From positions 105,346-169,345 of the forward strand of contig NZ_KE159792.1 in the NCBI RefSeq assembly GCF_000403455.2: a DNA stretch of 64,000 bases. Reading direction: 5' to 3'. The notes below the pieces were generated by a model. It had not been told where the DNA came from. It did no database searches and saw nothing but the letters and a program-made list of their open reading frames with translations. This DNA is from Dorea sp. 5-2. Its GTDB lineage: Bacteria > Bacillota > Clostridia > Lachnospirales > Lachnospiraceae. Below, in pieces: positions 25,005 to 32,829 of the stretch; the first letter of the stretch is position 1; every line of letters starts with the position of its first letter. Both the position numbers and the translations under genes were made by a program.

Positions 25005-26054
25005 ATGGAAACTTGGCAGAAATGCATGATACAGGAAAATGCAAGTATAATGGATGCAGTCAAAGCGATTGACAAAGGTGGAATGCAGATTGCATTGATC
25101 GTTGATGGTGACAAGAGATTGAAGGGGATATTGACAGATGGCGATATAAGGAGAGCTGTTATTAATAAGACAGATTTTTCAGCAAAGGTTGGAAGTATCA
25201 TGAAGAGAAATCCGTCAATTGCAAAAGTTGGACAATCTGATGAAGAGATCCGTAAGCTCATGAAAACTCGGCAGGTGCACCAGATCCCAGTTATTGATGG
25301 CGAGGGACGTGTCCAACGAGTTGTTCTGTTTGTGGATGTCATTGAAAGGAAGCGGTACGACAATATTGTTGTGATTATGGCTGGCGGATTGGGATCTAGG
25401 TTAATGCCGCTGACTGAGAAATCGCCTAAACCGTTATTGAAGGTTGGTTCTAAGCCAATATTGGAAATAATATTGGAAAGTTTTTTGGAAAAAGGCTTTT
25501 ACCGTTTTTATTTTTCGGTGAATTATAAAGCGGAAATGATAGAGTTGTATTTTGGGGACGGTTCTGCATGGGATGCAGAGATTAAATATATTAGGGAAGA
25601 AAAAAAACTTGGGACTGCCGGATCATTGTCTCTTTTGCCAGATATACCAGACAAGCCTATTATAGTTATGAATGGAGACATCCTTACAAAAGTTGACTAT
25701 GCATCATTAGTAGATTATCACATGGCGGAGAACGCTGTGGCTACTATGGCAGTGCGGGAATACAGTAATAGAATTCCATATGGTGTGATTAATGTAAAGG
25801 ATAATGTTATTGTATCTATTAAGGAAAAACCAATAGATACCTATTTGGTAAATGCCGGAATTTATGTGCTGGATCCTTCAGCTGTGAGGGAAGTAAGAAG
25901 AGGCGAATATTTGGATATGCCAAGGTTGTATGACAGACTGATAGATTTAGGAAAAAAGACCATTGCGTTCCCTGTCAGGGAATACTGGCTTGACATTGGT
26001 AAAATAGAGGATTTCGAGAAAGCTCAAGGCGATTATGAAACATTATGGAGGTAA
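25005..26054 (+). CDS. ptmE: Nucleotidyltransferase with CBS pair (PtmE/LegX type)
   Basis: 349 residues: two CBS motifs (residues ~10-115: IALIVDGDKRLKGILTDGDI and HQIPVIDGEGRVQ) followed by a sugar-1-phosphate nucleotidyltransferase (VVIMAGGLGSRLMPLTEKSP, IIVMNGDILTKVDY, REYWLDIGKIEDFEKA). In Campylobacter, PtmE of this layout makes GDP-GlcNAc for legionaminate. The start is uncertain: GGAGG (24984-24988) abuts an in-frame GTG at 24990 and is 16 bases from ATG 25005. ATG is chosen since homologues begin near METWQK. Confidence 0.82.
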   Translation: METWQKCMIQENASIMDAVKAIDKGGMQIALIVDGDKRLKGILTDGDIRRAVINKTDFSAKVGSIMKRNPSIAKVGQSDEEIRKLMKTRQVHQIPVIDGEGRVQRVVLFVDVIERKRYDNIVVIMAGGLGSRLMPLTEKSPKPLLKVGSKPILEIILESFLEKGFYRFYFSVNYKAEMIELYFGDGSAWDAEIKYIREEKKLGTAGSLSLLPDIPDKPIIVMNGDILTKVDYASLVDYHMAENAVATMAVREYSNRIPYGVINVKDNVIVSIKEKPIDTYLVNAGIYVLDPSAVREVRRGEYLDMPRLYDRLIDLGKKTIAFPVREYWLDIGKIEDFEKAQGDYETLWR

Positions 26055-26057
26055 AAA

Positions 26058-27041
26058 ATGTCTAAGAAGCAAACTATGAGAGAACATATGACAGGACGAT
26101 TAGGTGAAAGTAGTAGTTTTTCTTTGAATCCTCCGTTGCCGGAATGTTTGAATATCGAAGTAAATAACACCTGCAATCAGAAATGTGTGTTTTGTCCATA
26201 TCATGGGTTGTATGCGCCAAAAACAATTCATCCTGCAATTTTGTCTGTAGATTTTGTAAAAGAATTGATGTGTCAGGCGTATGAGCTTGGGATAGGAAGA
26301 AAAGAAATAGGGTTTTATCTTGCGGGTGAAGCATTTTTATACAAGGGACTTGCCGAACTTATTGCATTTGCTAAGGAACTCGGCTTTAAATATACATTTC
26401 TTACGACGAATGGTGCGCTTGCAACACCAGAGAGGATGCGGGAAGTCTTGGATGCCGGTCTTGACAGTATTCGTTTTTCTGTAAATGCGCCGCAACGGGA
26501 GCTGTACAGGGAGCTGCATGGAAAAGACGATTATGACATTGTGATTAGGAATATAAAAGAGATGCATCAGTATATAACAAAGAACCATATAAAGGTAGCG
26601 ACATCTTTGTCCTGCGTCATAACCAAAAAGACGATAGGAATAGAAAAGCAGATGCGTGAGATTTTTGAGCCGTATTTTGAGGATATTATGTTTATTCCAG
26701 TGATGCTCAGCAGACTGACAAATATTGCAGAAGTAAAAGAAAAATATGAGGTGATTGATGACAGTGATGTGATGTTTAACCCTGATTTTATATGTCCTCT
26801 TCTTTTTAATACGATGTATATAAATGCATTTGGGAAAGTTGTGCCGTGTTGCAATTCCTATGATGAGGAAGTATATTTTGCTGATTTAAAAGTAAATCCA
26901 AGTCTTAAGGATGCATGGGAAAGTGACGGGTATAACAAATACCGGAAAATATTTCTTAAAGGAGATTCTGACAAAGGGACAATTTGTGAAACATGTTTGA
27001 TGAGAAAGAAAACGGTAAAAAGATTTATATATGATGATTAA
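26058..27041 (+). CDS. Radical SAM protein with SPASM-type C-terminus
   Basis: 327 residues. The radical SAM cluster motif is CNQKCVFC (near residue 40), followed by YLAGEAFLYKGL (the GE motif) and FLTTNGALATPERM. The C-terminal part has Cys-rich auxiliary-cluster features: ICPLLFNTMYINAFGKVVPCC and ICETCLMRKK. It should split SAM and act on an organic substrate not known here. It sits three bases after ptmE, between nonulosonate synthesis and glycosyltransferases, so a sugar or precursor modification is the natural guess. Confidence 0.8.
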   Translation: MSKKQTMREHMTGRLGESSSFSLNPPLPECLNIEVNNTCNQKCVFCPYHGLYAPKTIHPAILSVDFVKELMCQAYELGIGRKEIGFYLAGEAFLYKGLAELIAFAKELGFKYTFLTTNGALATPERMREVLDAGLDSIRFSVNAPQRELYRELHGKDDYDIVIRNIKEMHQYITKNHIKVATSLSCVITKKTIGIEKQMREIFEPYFEDIMFIPVMLSRLTNIAEVKEKYEVIDDSDVMFNPDFICPLLFNTMYINAFGKVVPCCNSYDEEVYFADLKVNPSLKDAWESDGYNKYRKIFLKGDSDKGTICETCLMRKKTVKRFIYDD

Positions 27042-27054
27042 TGCCGGGATATGA

Positions 27055-27858
27055 TTGTTAAATAATAATGAAGAAAAGGTATGGACAGCTATAATGAATG
27101 TATTTGGAAAATCAAATGTTAAATATGAAAGTGGAAGTTTCTTAAATTATTATAGTCAGACAAGAATGGTGTGGGAAGATTTTTATCCTTCAGAAAAAAA
27201 GATTTTATCAAGAATTATAGAGCGATTTGACCATGGGATTGAGCTATTAGATGCAGGATGTGGATGCGGCGGGTTGGGAAAAGCGTTAAGTGAAAGATAC
27301 AATCTTAAGTATTATACAGGAGTTGATTGTAATAAGAAAGAGATTGATTATGCTAAAGCATATAATCAGCTTGCTATTCCACACCAGTACATATGTGAAG
27401 ATATAGCTGGCTATAATGATGACAGACAATATGATATTGTAGTTTCACTGAGTTGTATTGACTTTAATATAAATGTTAAGGGCATGTTGGAATCATGTTG
27501 GGCGAAAGTAAGAAGCGGAGGATATCTGATTACCTCAGTGAGATTGACAAATAGAGAAACAATAAATGATATTAACAAGGCATATCAGAAATTAGACGGA
27601 AATGAAGTTGCGAATTATGTTGTATTTAATATTAATGATTTTATAAATATGATTTCTGAATTGAAGGATAATCCTGCAGATTTGATGGAAGCATTTGGGT
27701 ACTGGCACGCTCCTGCAGATGGAACTGTTATTGAATATGATAAGCTTTGCATGAGTGTATTTGCGATTAGGAAGACCTTAATGAATGGGGAAAAAGATAA
27801 ACTAGTAACTCATTTTGAGTTGCCAAGTGATCTTTTGGGAGGTGATATCAGTGTATGA
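27055..27858 (+). CDS. Class I SAM-dependent methyltransferase
   Basis: 267 residues. SAM-binding motif I is ELLDAGCGCGGLGKAL; motif II is YTGVDCNKKEID; CEDIAGYNDDRQYDIVVSLS covers motif III/IV. The rest is helical with no fused domain. TTG 27055 is used as start with weak ribosome-site support; ATG 27094 is an alternative. Its stop overlaps the following radical SAM gene by eight bases, tying the two together. The substrate is unknown. Confidence 0.75.
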   Translation: MLNNNEEKVWTAIMNVFGKSNVKYESGSFLNYYSQTRMVWEDFYPSEKKILSRIIERFDHGIELLDAGCGCGGLGKALSERYNLKYYTGVDCNKKEIDYAKAYNQLAIPHQYICEDIAGYNDDRQYDIVVSLSCIDFNINVKGMLESCWAKVRSGGYLITSVRLTNRETINDINKAYQKLDGNEVANYVVFNINDFINMISELKDNPADLMEAFGYWHAPADGTVIEYDKLCMSVFAIRKTLMNGEKDKLVTHFELPSDLLGGDISV

Positions 27859-28699
27859 AAAAAGTTTTCCAACAGAAATAATGATTGAGGCTACGAATTG
27901 CTGTAATAATAAATGTTTTTTTTGTGGAAGTATTGTCAGCAGAAGGAAAAGAGGCGTCATGGATGAACAATTGATGCTGAGACTCATTTCGGAAGCGTAT
28001 GATAATGGCGCAAGAAAAATTAGTTTTCATGGGATGGGCGAGCCATGTTTATGCAAGAAGCTATCAGATTATGTGGGTGTTGCAAAGAATAAAGGGTACA
28101 CATATATTTACCTGGATACGAATGGTGCTTTGGCGGCTCCTGAAGTAATATTCCCGGTTATAGATGAAGGGTTAGACAGTTTAAAGTTTTCTATTCATGC
28201 GGCAACGAGTGAGACATACAAAAAGATTACTAACAATGATGTGTTTCATCAAGTAAGAGATAACTTCATAAAAGTTAGTGAATACATTAATGAAAAGAAC
28301 ATTAATTGTAAATTAATTGGATATTTTGCTGAGAGCATAATTAATTGTGATGAAGTAGAGGATTTTAAAAGTATATTTGAACCGTATGCAAGTGAATTGT
28401 GGATTAATCCAATACATAATGCGTCGGGAACGAAACTTGATAACTCTGATTTTTCTACAAATGTAAATATTGCATCGACCAAGAAATTACCATGTGCAGA
28501 GTTGGATAGAATGATAATCAACTGGGAAGGGAAAGCAATTGCATGTTCTACAGATTGGTCAGGCAGTTTGATTTATGGTGACGCCAATATATCTTCACTG
28601 AAAGAGTTATGGAACTGTGAAGAAATATTAAAAACTCGAAAAGAACATGAAAATATCGAATTATTAAACAATATTTGTAAAAAATGTGCGGAGGTGTAA
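27851..28699 (+). CDS. Radical SAM protein (second of the cassette)
   Basis: 282 residues. Cluster motif CNNKCFFC after TEIMIEATNC, then HGMGEPCLCKKL and YLDTNGALAAPEVI. The C-terminal region has LPCAELDRMIINWEGKAIAC, CSTDWSG and NNICKKCAE, consistent with an auxiliary cluster domain. GTG 27851 follows GGAGG at eight bases. It is similar in plan to the protein at 26058 but not a close copy. Substrate unknown. Confidence 0.8.
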   Translation: MYEKSFPTEIMIEATNCCNNKCFFCGSIVSRRKRGVMDEQLMLRLISEAYDNGARKISFHGMGEPCLCKKLSDYVGVAKNKGYTYIYLDTNGALAAPEVIFPVIDEGLDSLKFSIHAATSETYKKITNNDVFHQVRDNFIKVSEYINEKNINCKLIGYFAESIINCDEVEDFKSIFEPYASELWINPIHNASGTKLDNSDFSTNVNIASTKKLPCAELDRMIINWEGKAIACSTDWSGSLIYGDANISSLKELWNCEEILKTRKEHENIELLNNICKKCAEV

Positions 28700-28701
28700 A
28701 T

Positions 28702-29766
28702 GTGAAACAACTAAAGGACACGTATAGACATGTAATTCGTACAGCTGACTATTTCAGTGATTTAAATAGAACAAAATATATCCGCATGGATGGAAACGAA
28801 AGTATTGATGGGTTGCCGGAAGAATTTGTCAGAGATGTATTAAGCGAAATTGACAGTAATTATCTTGCAACATATCCAAGCCAAAAGCAATGTACGGAAG
28901 CTATAGCCGACAGATTAAATTTACCTAAAGAAAATATATTTGTTACAAATGGATCTGATCGTGCTATAAAAATGGTTTTTGAGGTTTATGTTGGTAAAGA
29001 TGACAGGGTAATTATGACAAATCCTACCTTTGAGATGTACGGTGTGTATGCAACCATGTACGGTGCAAAGACTGTATTGGTTGATTACGAGATGAATGGT
29101 GAAAGAGAGTTTGAATTTCCATTTGATAAATATATGGAGGAGATCAGACAGGGAGCTAAACTTGCAGTTATTGTAAATCCAGATAATCCAACCGGATCTA
29201 TAGTTGAACCTGAAAAATTAATCCAATTACTTGAATATGCTGAGAAAAAGGATACTCTTGTGATTGTTGATGAAGCTTATTATGGATTTTATGATGAATC
29301 AGTAATTAGAGAAATATTACAATACAATAATTTGATTGTCCTAAGAACATTCTCCAAAATAATGGGACTTGCTGGGGTCAGATTAGGATTTTTGGCTGCA
29401 AATGAAGAGATTCTGCATGATGTAAAAAGAGTTGCCGCTCCAGCTGCTGTTAGCACAATTTCATTAAAATTTGGAGAAAAGCTGATGAAGCGTTCAGATA
29501 TTCTTGATCAATTGTTTTCAAATTATAAAAGAGAAAAAGAGTATTTAGAAAGAAGACTTTCTGAAAATAATATTATATATATTAATAGCCATGCTAATTT
29601 TTTGTTAATTCCATGTGACAAAGAATTAAAAGAGGTATATGAGGCATTTAAAGAAAATGGTATATTGATTGCTTGTAAAATAAATAAGTATATCAGGATT
29701 AATATTGGAAATGAGCAGGTTACAGACGAATTTATACGTGTATATAAAAGAATAATGTTTATATAA
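28702..29766 (+). CDS. PLP-dependent class I/II aminotransferase (HisC-like)
   Basis: 354 residues of the histidinol-phosphate/aspartate aminotransferase fold type I. Motifs: YIRMDGNESIDGLPEEFV, VTNGSDRAIKMVFEVY, VIVNPDNPTGSIVEP, IVDEAYYGFYDES and LRTFSKIMGLAGVRLGFLA, with the PLP Lys in FSKIMG. GTG 28702 has GGAGG seven bases upstream and directly follows the radical SAM gene. In this setting a HisC-like enzyme is unlikely to make histidine; decarboxylation or transamination of a side group for the glycan is possible (cf. CobD- and HisC-like enzymes in phosphonate or phosphoamine pathways). Confidence 0.8.
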   Translation: MKQLKDTYRHVIRTADYFSDLNRTKYIRMDGNESIDGLPEEFVRDVLSEIDSNYLATYPSQKQCTEAIADRLNLPKENIFVTNGSDRAIKMVFEVYVGKDDRVIMTNPTFEMYGVYATMYGAKTVLVDYEMNGEREFEFPFDKYMEEIRQGAKLAVIVNPDNPTGSIVEPEKLIQLLEYAEKKDTLVIVDEAYYGFYDESVIREILQYNNLIVLRTFSKIMGLAGVRLGFLAANEEILHDVKRVAAPAAVSTISLKFGEKLMKRSDILDQLFSNYKREKEYLERRLSENNIIYINSHANFLLIPCDKELKEVYEAFKENGILIACKINKYIRINIGNEQVTDEFIRVYKRIMFI

Positions 29767-29819
29767 TTGAAAAATTTTAAAATTATATGGGACTATGAAG
29801 ATTATTTGGAGACGAGATA

Positions 29820-30296
29820 ATGATAAGATATAGTATTCTTTTTGTATTAATAATTATTTTGTTGGCTTTACTAAATATCTTATATAAAAGGCAAAAAAGT
29901 ATGCTGGTTCAACTAAATGGTGTTATAAGCAACAATGAAAAGAATTGGATAAATTATAATATAGCAACCAGACTTTTAAGTGAAATACAAAATGGAGATA
30001 AGATAGGGGAACGAATAAAGCAAAATAATTTTCTAAATGTTGCGGTATATGGCATGGGGCCCATTGGCCGCTTTCTTGTCAAGGAATTATTGAAAGACAA
30101 AATACATGTTTCTTATGCAATAGATCAAAATGCGGAATTAATATATGCGGATATTCCGGTATATAACATAGAAGATGTTTTGACGCAAGTGGATGCAGTG
30201 ATAGTAACGGTGACTTACTATTATGATCATATAAAAAATATTTTAGAAAATAGGGTGCAATGTCCAATTGTCTCGGTGGAAGATTTTTTATTGTAA
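29820..30296 (+). CDS. Membrane-anchored Rossmann-module protein
   Basis: 158 residues: one N-terminal membrane helix (SILFVLIIILLALLNILY), a short linker, then the recurrent module beginning NVAVYGMGPIGRFLVKELL and ending VQCPIVSVEDFLL. It has no catalytic domain of its own. It has a clear paralogue at 44295, with the same helix-plus-module plan. A scaffold or nucleotide-sugar-binding role at the membrane is inference. A GGAG site precedes ATG 29820. Confidence 0.7.
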   Translation: MIRYSILFVLIIILLALLNILYKRQKSMLVQLNGVISNNEKNWINYNIATRLLSEIQNGDKIGERIKQNNFLNVAVYGMGPIGRFLVKELLKDKIHVSYAIDQNAELIYADIPVYNIEDVLTQVDAVIVTVTYYYDHIKNILENRVQCPIVSVEDFLL

Positions 30297-30308
30297 GAAA
30301 GGGAAAAA

Positions 30309-31361
30309 ATGTATTTTTATGATTTGACATTTGATGGTAATAAAGTTGTGTTTCCAGAATATTTGGTTGGTCAAATAGTTATTTTAAACGATGATTTTAC
30401 TATTGATACAACTATATTTGATGAAGGCAATTATGGGTATTTATTTTGGGGAGTATACACCACTCCAAATGAGTATATATTTACTATCTATAAGTCTAGG
30501 GTTATTAGAAAATATATTAAGAAAAGTAAAATTTTTGTTGATGTGGAAGTAAAAGATTTGCCAAAAGAATCGGAAGTTCAGTTTAAACATGATGAAGTAT
30601 TTGTGGAAAAGGATAAGATTATTATTATTACTTCTAATAATGAAGTCCTTGTTTCTGATCTGTCCTTTTCGAAAGTAAAGTATATAAAATGTATTTACAA
30701 AGGGAAACTACACGCACAGATTGTAGAAGATAATGAATTTATATATATACCAATAGAGAAAACAATTTTTCGTCTGTCAAAAAACAATTTTGAAATTAGT
30801 GTATATGTTCAGTTGGATCAGATAATTGATGTGATTTTTATGAGTATAAAAGGGTTGTGGGTTTTGACCAATGATTTACAGTTAATAAATTTGGATTGTA
30901 AGAGACAAATTGTCGATGTTAGTACATATATTCATTTTTATGGGAATAAACAAATTGGGCAGATATGGAACTATATAAATGCATATTGTTATAAGGAAAA
31001 AGTATTATTTGTCCCGTGTTATTGTGAGGGGTTGTTGATTTTAGACCTGATAAGTAATCAGATAACAGAGCTCGTTATAGAAAATGAAAAAGAGAATGAA
31101 CGAACATTGAATAGAGGACAGAGAAAGAATACACAAAAATATATTGCGTCATGTCAAAAGAATCAATACGTGTTATTGTTGTCTTCGAGCAGTGAAATAG
31201 TATATTTATTCGATTTTAAAACATCTTTAATAAGAGAGTGTCCAAGTGGGTTGAATAGTAAATTTATATTAGAAACAGATCTTGCACATAAAAAGATATT
31301 AGGAGAACAACCGGGAGGAATTAATTTGGTGAATTATATTGAATATATCACCAATAGATAA
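30309..31361 (+). CDS. Unknown protein, probable beta-propeller
   Basis: 350 residues, strongly beta-rich, with repeated short strands such as DKIIIITSNNEVLVSDLSF and GLWVLTNDLQLINLD spaced about 40-45 residues apart, as in propeller blades. There is no signal peptide, no membrane segment and no catalytic motif I can name. It lies 12 bases after the membrane-anchored module gene within the AT-rich part of the island, so it is probably co-expressed with it. Confidence 0.55.
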   Translation: MYFYDLTFDGNKVVFPEYLVGQIVILNDDFTIDTTIFDEGNYGYLFWGVYTTPNEYIFTIYKSRVIRKYIKKSKIFVDVEVKDLPKESEVQFKHDEVFVEKDKIIIITSNNEVLVSDLSFSKVKYIKCIYKGKLHAQIVEDNEFIYIPIEKTIFRLSKNNFEISVYVQLDQIIDVIFMSIKGLWVLTNDLQLINLDCKRQIVDVSTYIHFYGNKQIGQIWNYINAYCYKEKVLFVPCYCEGLLILDLISNQITELVIENEKENERTLNRGQRKNTQKYIASCQKNQYVLLLSSSSEIVYLFDFKTSLIRECPSGLNSKFILETDLAHKKILGEQPGGINLVNYIEYITNR

Positions 31362-31395
31362 TATCAGAGGAGAGAAATGTAAATTCGAGAGTAAA

Positions 31396-32796
31396 ATGAA
31401 TAATATTACAGTTTATAAATTGTTTTCGCAAATGGAAGAAAAATATGATATGCTTTCATCTGAGTTTTTACATTCGGACATTTGGAAATTTATTCGAACA
31501 GAAGTGATAAGGATTTTACTTGAACATCAACAGAATATGTGCGTGACTATGACGGAAACGATAAATAAGTCCATCAAAAAAGAAACGTTATTTCACAAAT
31601 ATAATGTTAATCCATATAAAGCAGGAAAAAGAGACATTCTGATGATTGGATTGGGAAGAAGATATTGGAATGGTTTATTTTATGAAGATCCACTGCTAGA
31701 TCCTTTGTGCGATAAATTACCATACTCGTATTATATTTATGAATATGCGTATAGGGAACATCTTGAACCAACTAAAAATAAAAAGGTTAAATATCTTGAT
31801 AGATTTAATCAATTGATTAATACAGATGAAAGGAAGAAAAAAGCACGAGAGTTAAACGATTATTTTATACATATTATAGAGGAGGAAATGCAGTTTTGTT
31901 GGACAAACGATGAAAAAGAAAGATTATGTCGATACATATTTTTTTTAGTAGGTACATTAGATACAAACTTTCGTTTGTTTGCAGATACTATTTTGAAGAA
32001 AGTAAATCCTAAAGTTGTTATAATGGTAAATGCTCCGGATATGATGAATATGATAATTATACAGGAAGCAAAAAAAAGACATATTCCTGTGGTAGAGCTT
32101 GCTCATGGTACGATGGATAATGAGGGCATAGCTTATAATTTTTATAAAAGAATAGATTTGGATACAGCACCGGATTATATTTTGGTTTTTGGAGAATATG
32201 ATAGAAAAATTGCTAATTATTCAATTTCTAAAGAAAATGTAATTCCTGTCGGATACCCTGTTTTAGAAGAAAAGAAAAAAACAATTCAAAGAGAAAAGGA
32301 TGAGCGTATACGAATAACTTTTTTTGCAGGTGCAAATACCTTGCTTGGGAGCTATGTGAAATTTTTAGCGGAAAATTTAGATGAAAAAAAGTATAAGATT
32401 ACTTTTAAGTTACATCCTCATCAATATAATAGTTGGAGAAAGCTATATCCTGGATTAGAAGGATTGAGTAATTTGGAGATTGTAGATAATAATTTATCAG
32501 ATGCGTATTATTACATAATAAATTGTGATTATGTTATTGGGATTATTACAAGTATATTATATGAAGCTACTTATTTTAATAAAAAGATTGGAATCATAAA
32601 GACCGATGATAATGGATTTTCAGAGAATTTATATCTGAATAATCATGCAAAGTTGATTGAAGATGAGGAACAATTATTGGATTTTGTGAAGGGACTGGAT
32701 GATTTTGTGCCGAGCCGAGGAGAGTATTTTAAAGAAAATGCTGTGCATAATATTAATTTAGTTATACATAAGATCATTGAAGGTCAAAAGCGTTAA
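31396..32796 (+). CDS. GT-B-fold glycosyltransferase with HP motif
   Basis: 466 residues. The C-terminal half has features of capsule/sialyl/Kdo-type GT-B enzymes: VVELAHGTMDNEG, YILVFGEYDRK, ITFKLHPHQYNSW (HP motif) and CDYVIGIITSILYEATYF. In families that use CMP-activated acids the HP pair contacts CMP, so this is a candidate legionaminate transferase. The start is uncertain: AGAGGAGAG (31366-31374) best serves an ATG at 31377 that is followed at once by a stop; the first good in-frame ATG is 31396, and a TTG at 31339 overlaps the preceding gene. Confidence 0.6.
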   Translation: MNNITVYKLFSQMEEKYDMLSSEFLHSDIWKFIRTEVIRILLEHQQNMCVTMTETINKSIKKETLFHKYNVNPYKAGKRDILMIGLGRRYWNGLFYEDPLLDPLCDKLPYSYYIYEYAYREHLEPTKNKKVKYLDRFNQLINTDERKKKARELNDYFIHIIEEEMQFCWTNDEKERLCRYIFFLVGTLDTNFRLFADTILKKVNPKVVIMVNAPDMMNMIIIQEAKKRHIPVVELAHGTMDNEGIAYNFYKRIDLDTAPDYILVFGEYDRKIANYSISKENVIPVGYPVLEEKKKTIQREKDERIRITFFAGANTLLGSYVKFLAENLDEKKYKITFKLHPHQYNSWRKLYPGLEGLSNLEIVDNNLSDAYYYIINCDYVIGIITSILYEATYFNKKIGIIKTDDNGFSENLYLNNHAKLIEDEEQLLDFVKGLDDFVPSRGEYFKENAVHNINLVIHKIIEGQKR

Positions 32797-32829
32797 AGTA
32801 GACCAGAAGGGCGTAGAGGAGTAAATAAG

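Noticed and set aside
28702..29766. Histidine biosynthesis aminotransferase (hisC)
   Set aside because: No other his gene is near and the gene is locked between radical SAM and glycan genes; only the fold family is kept.
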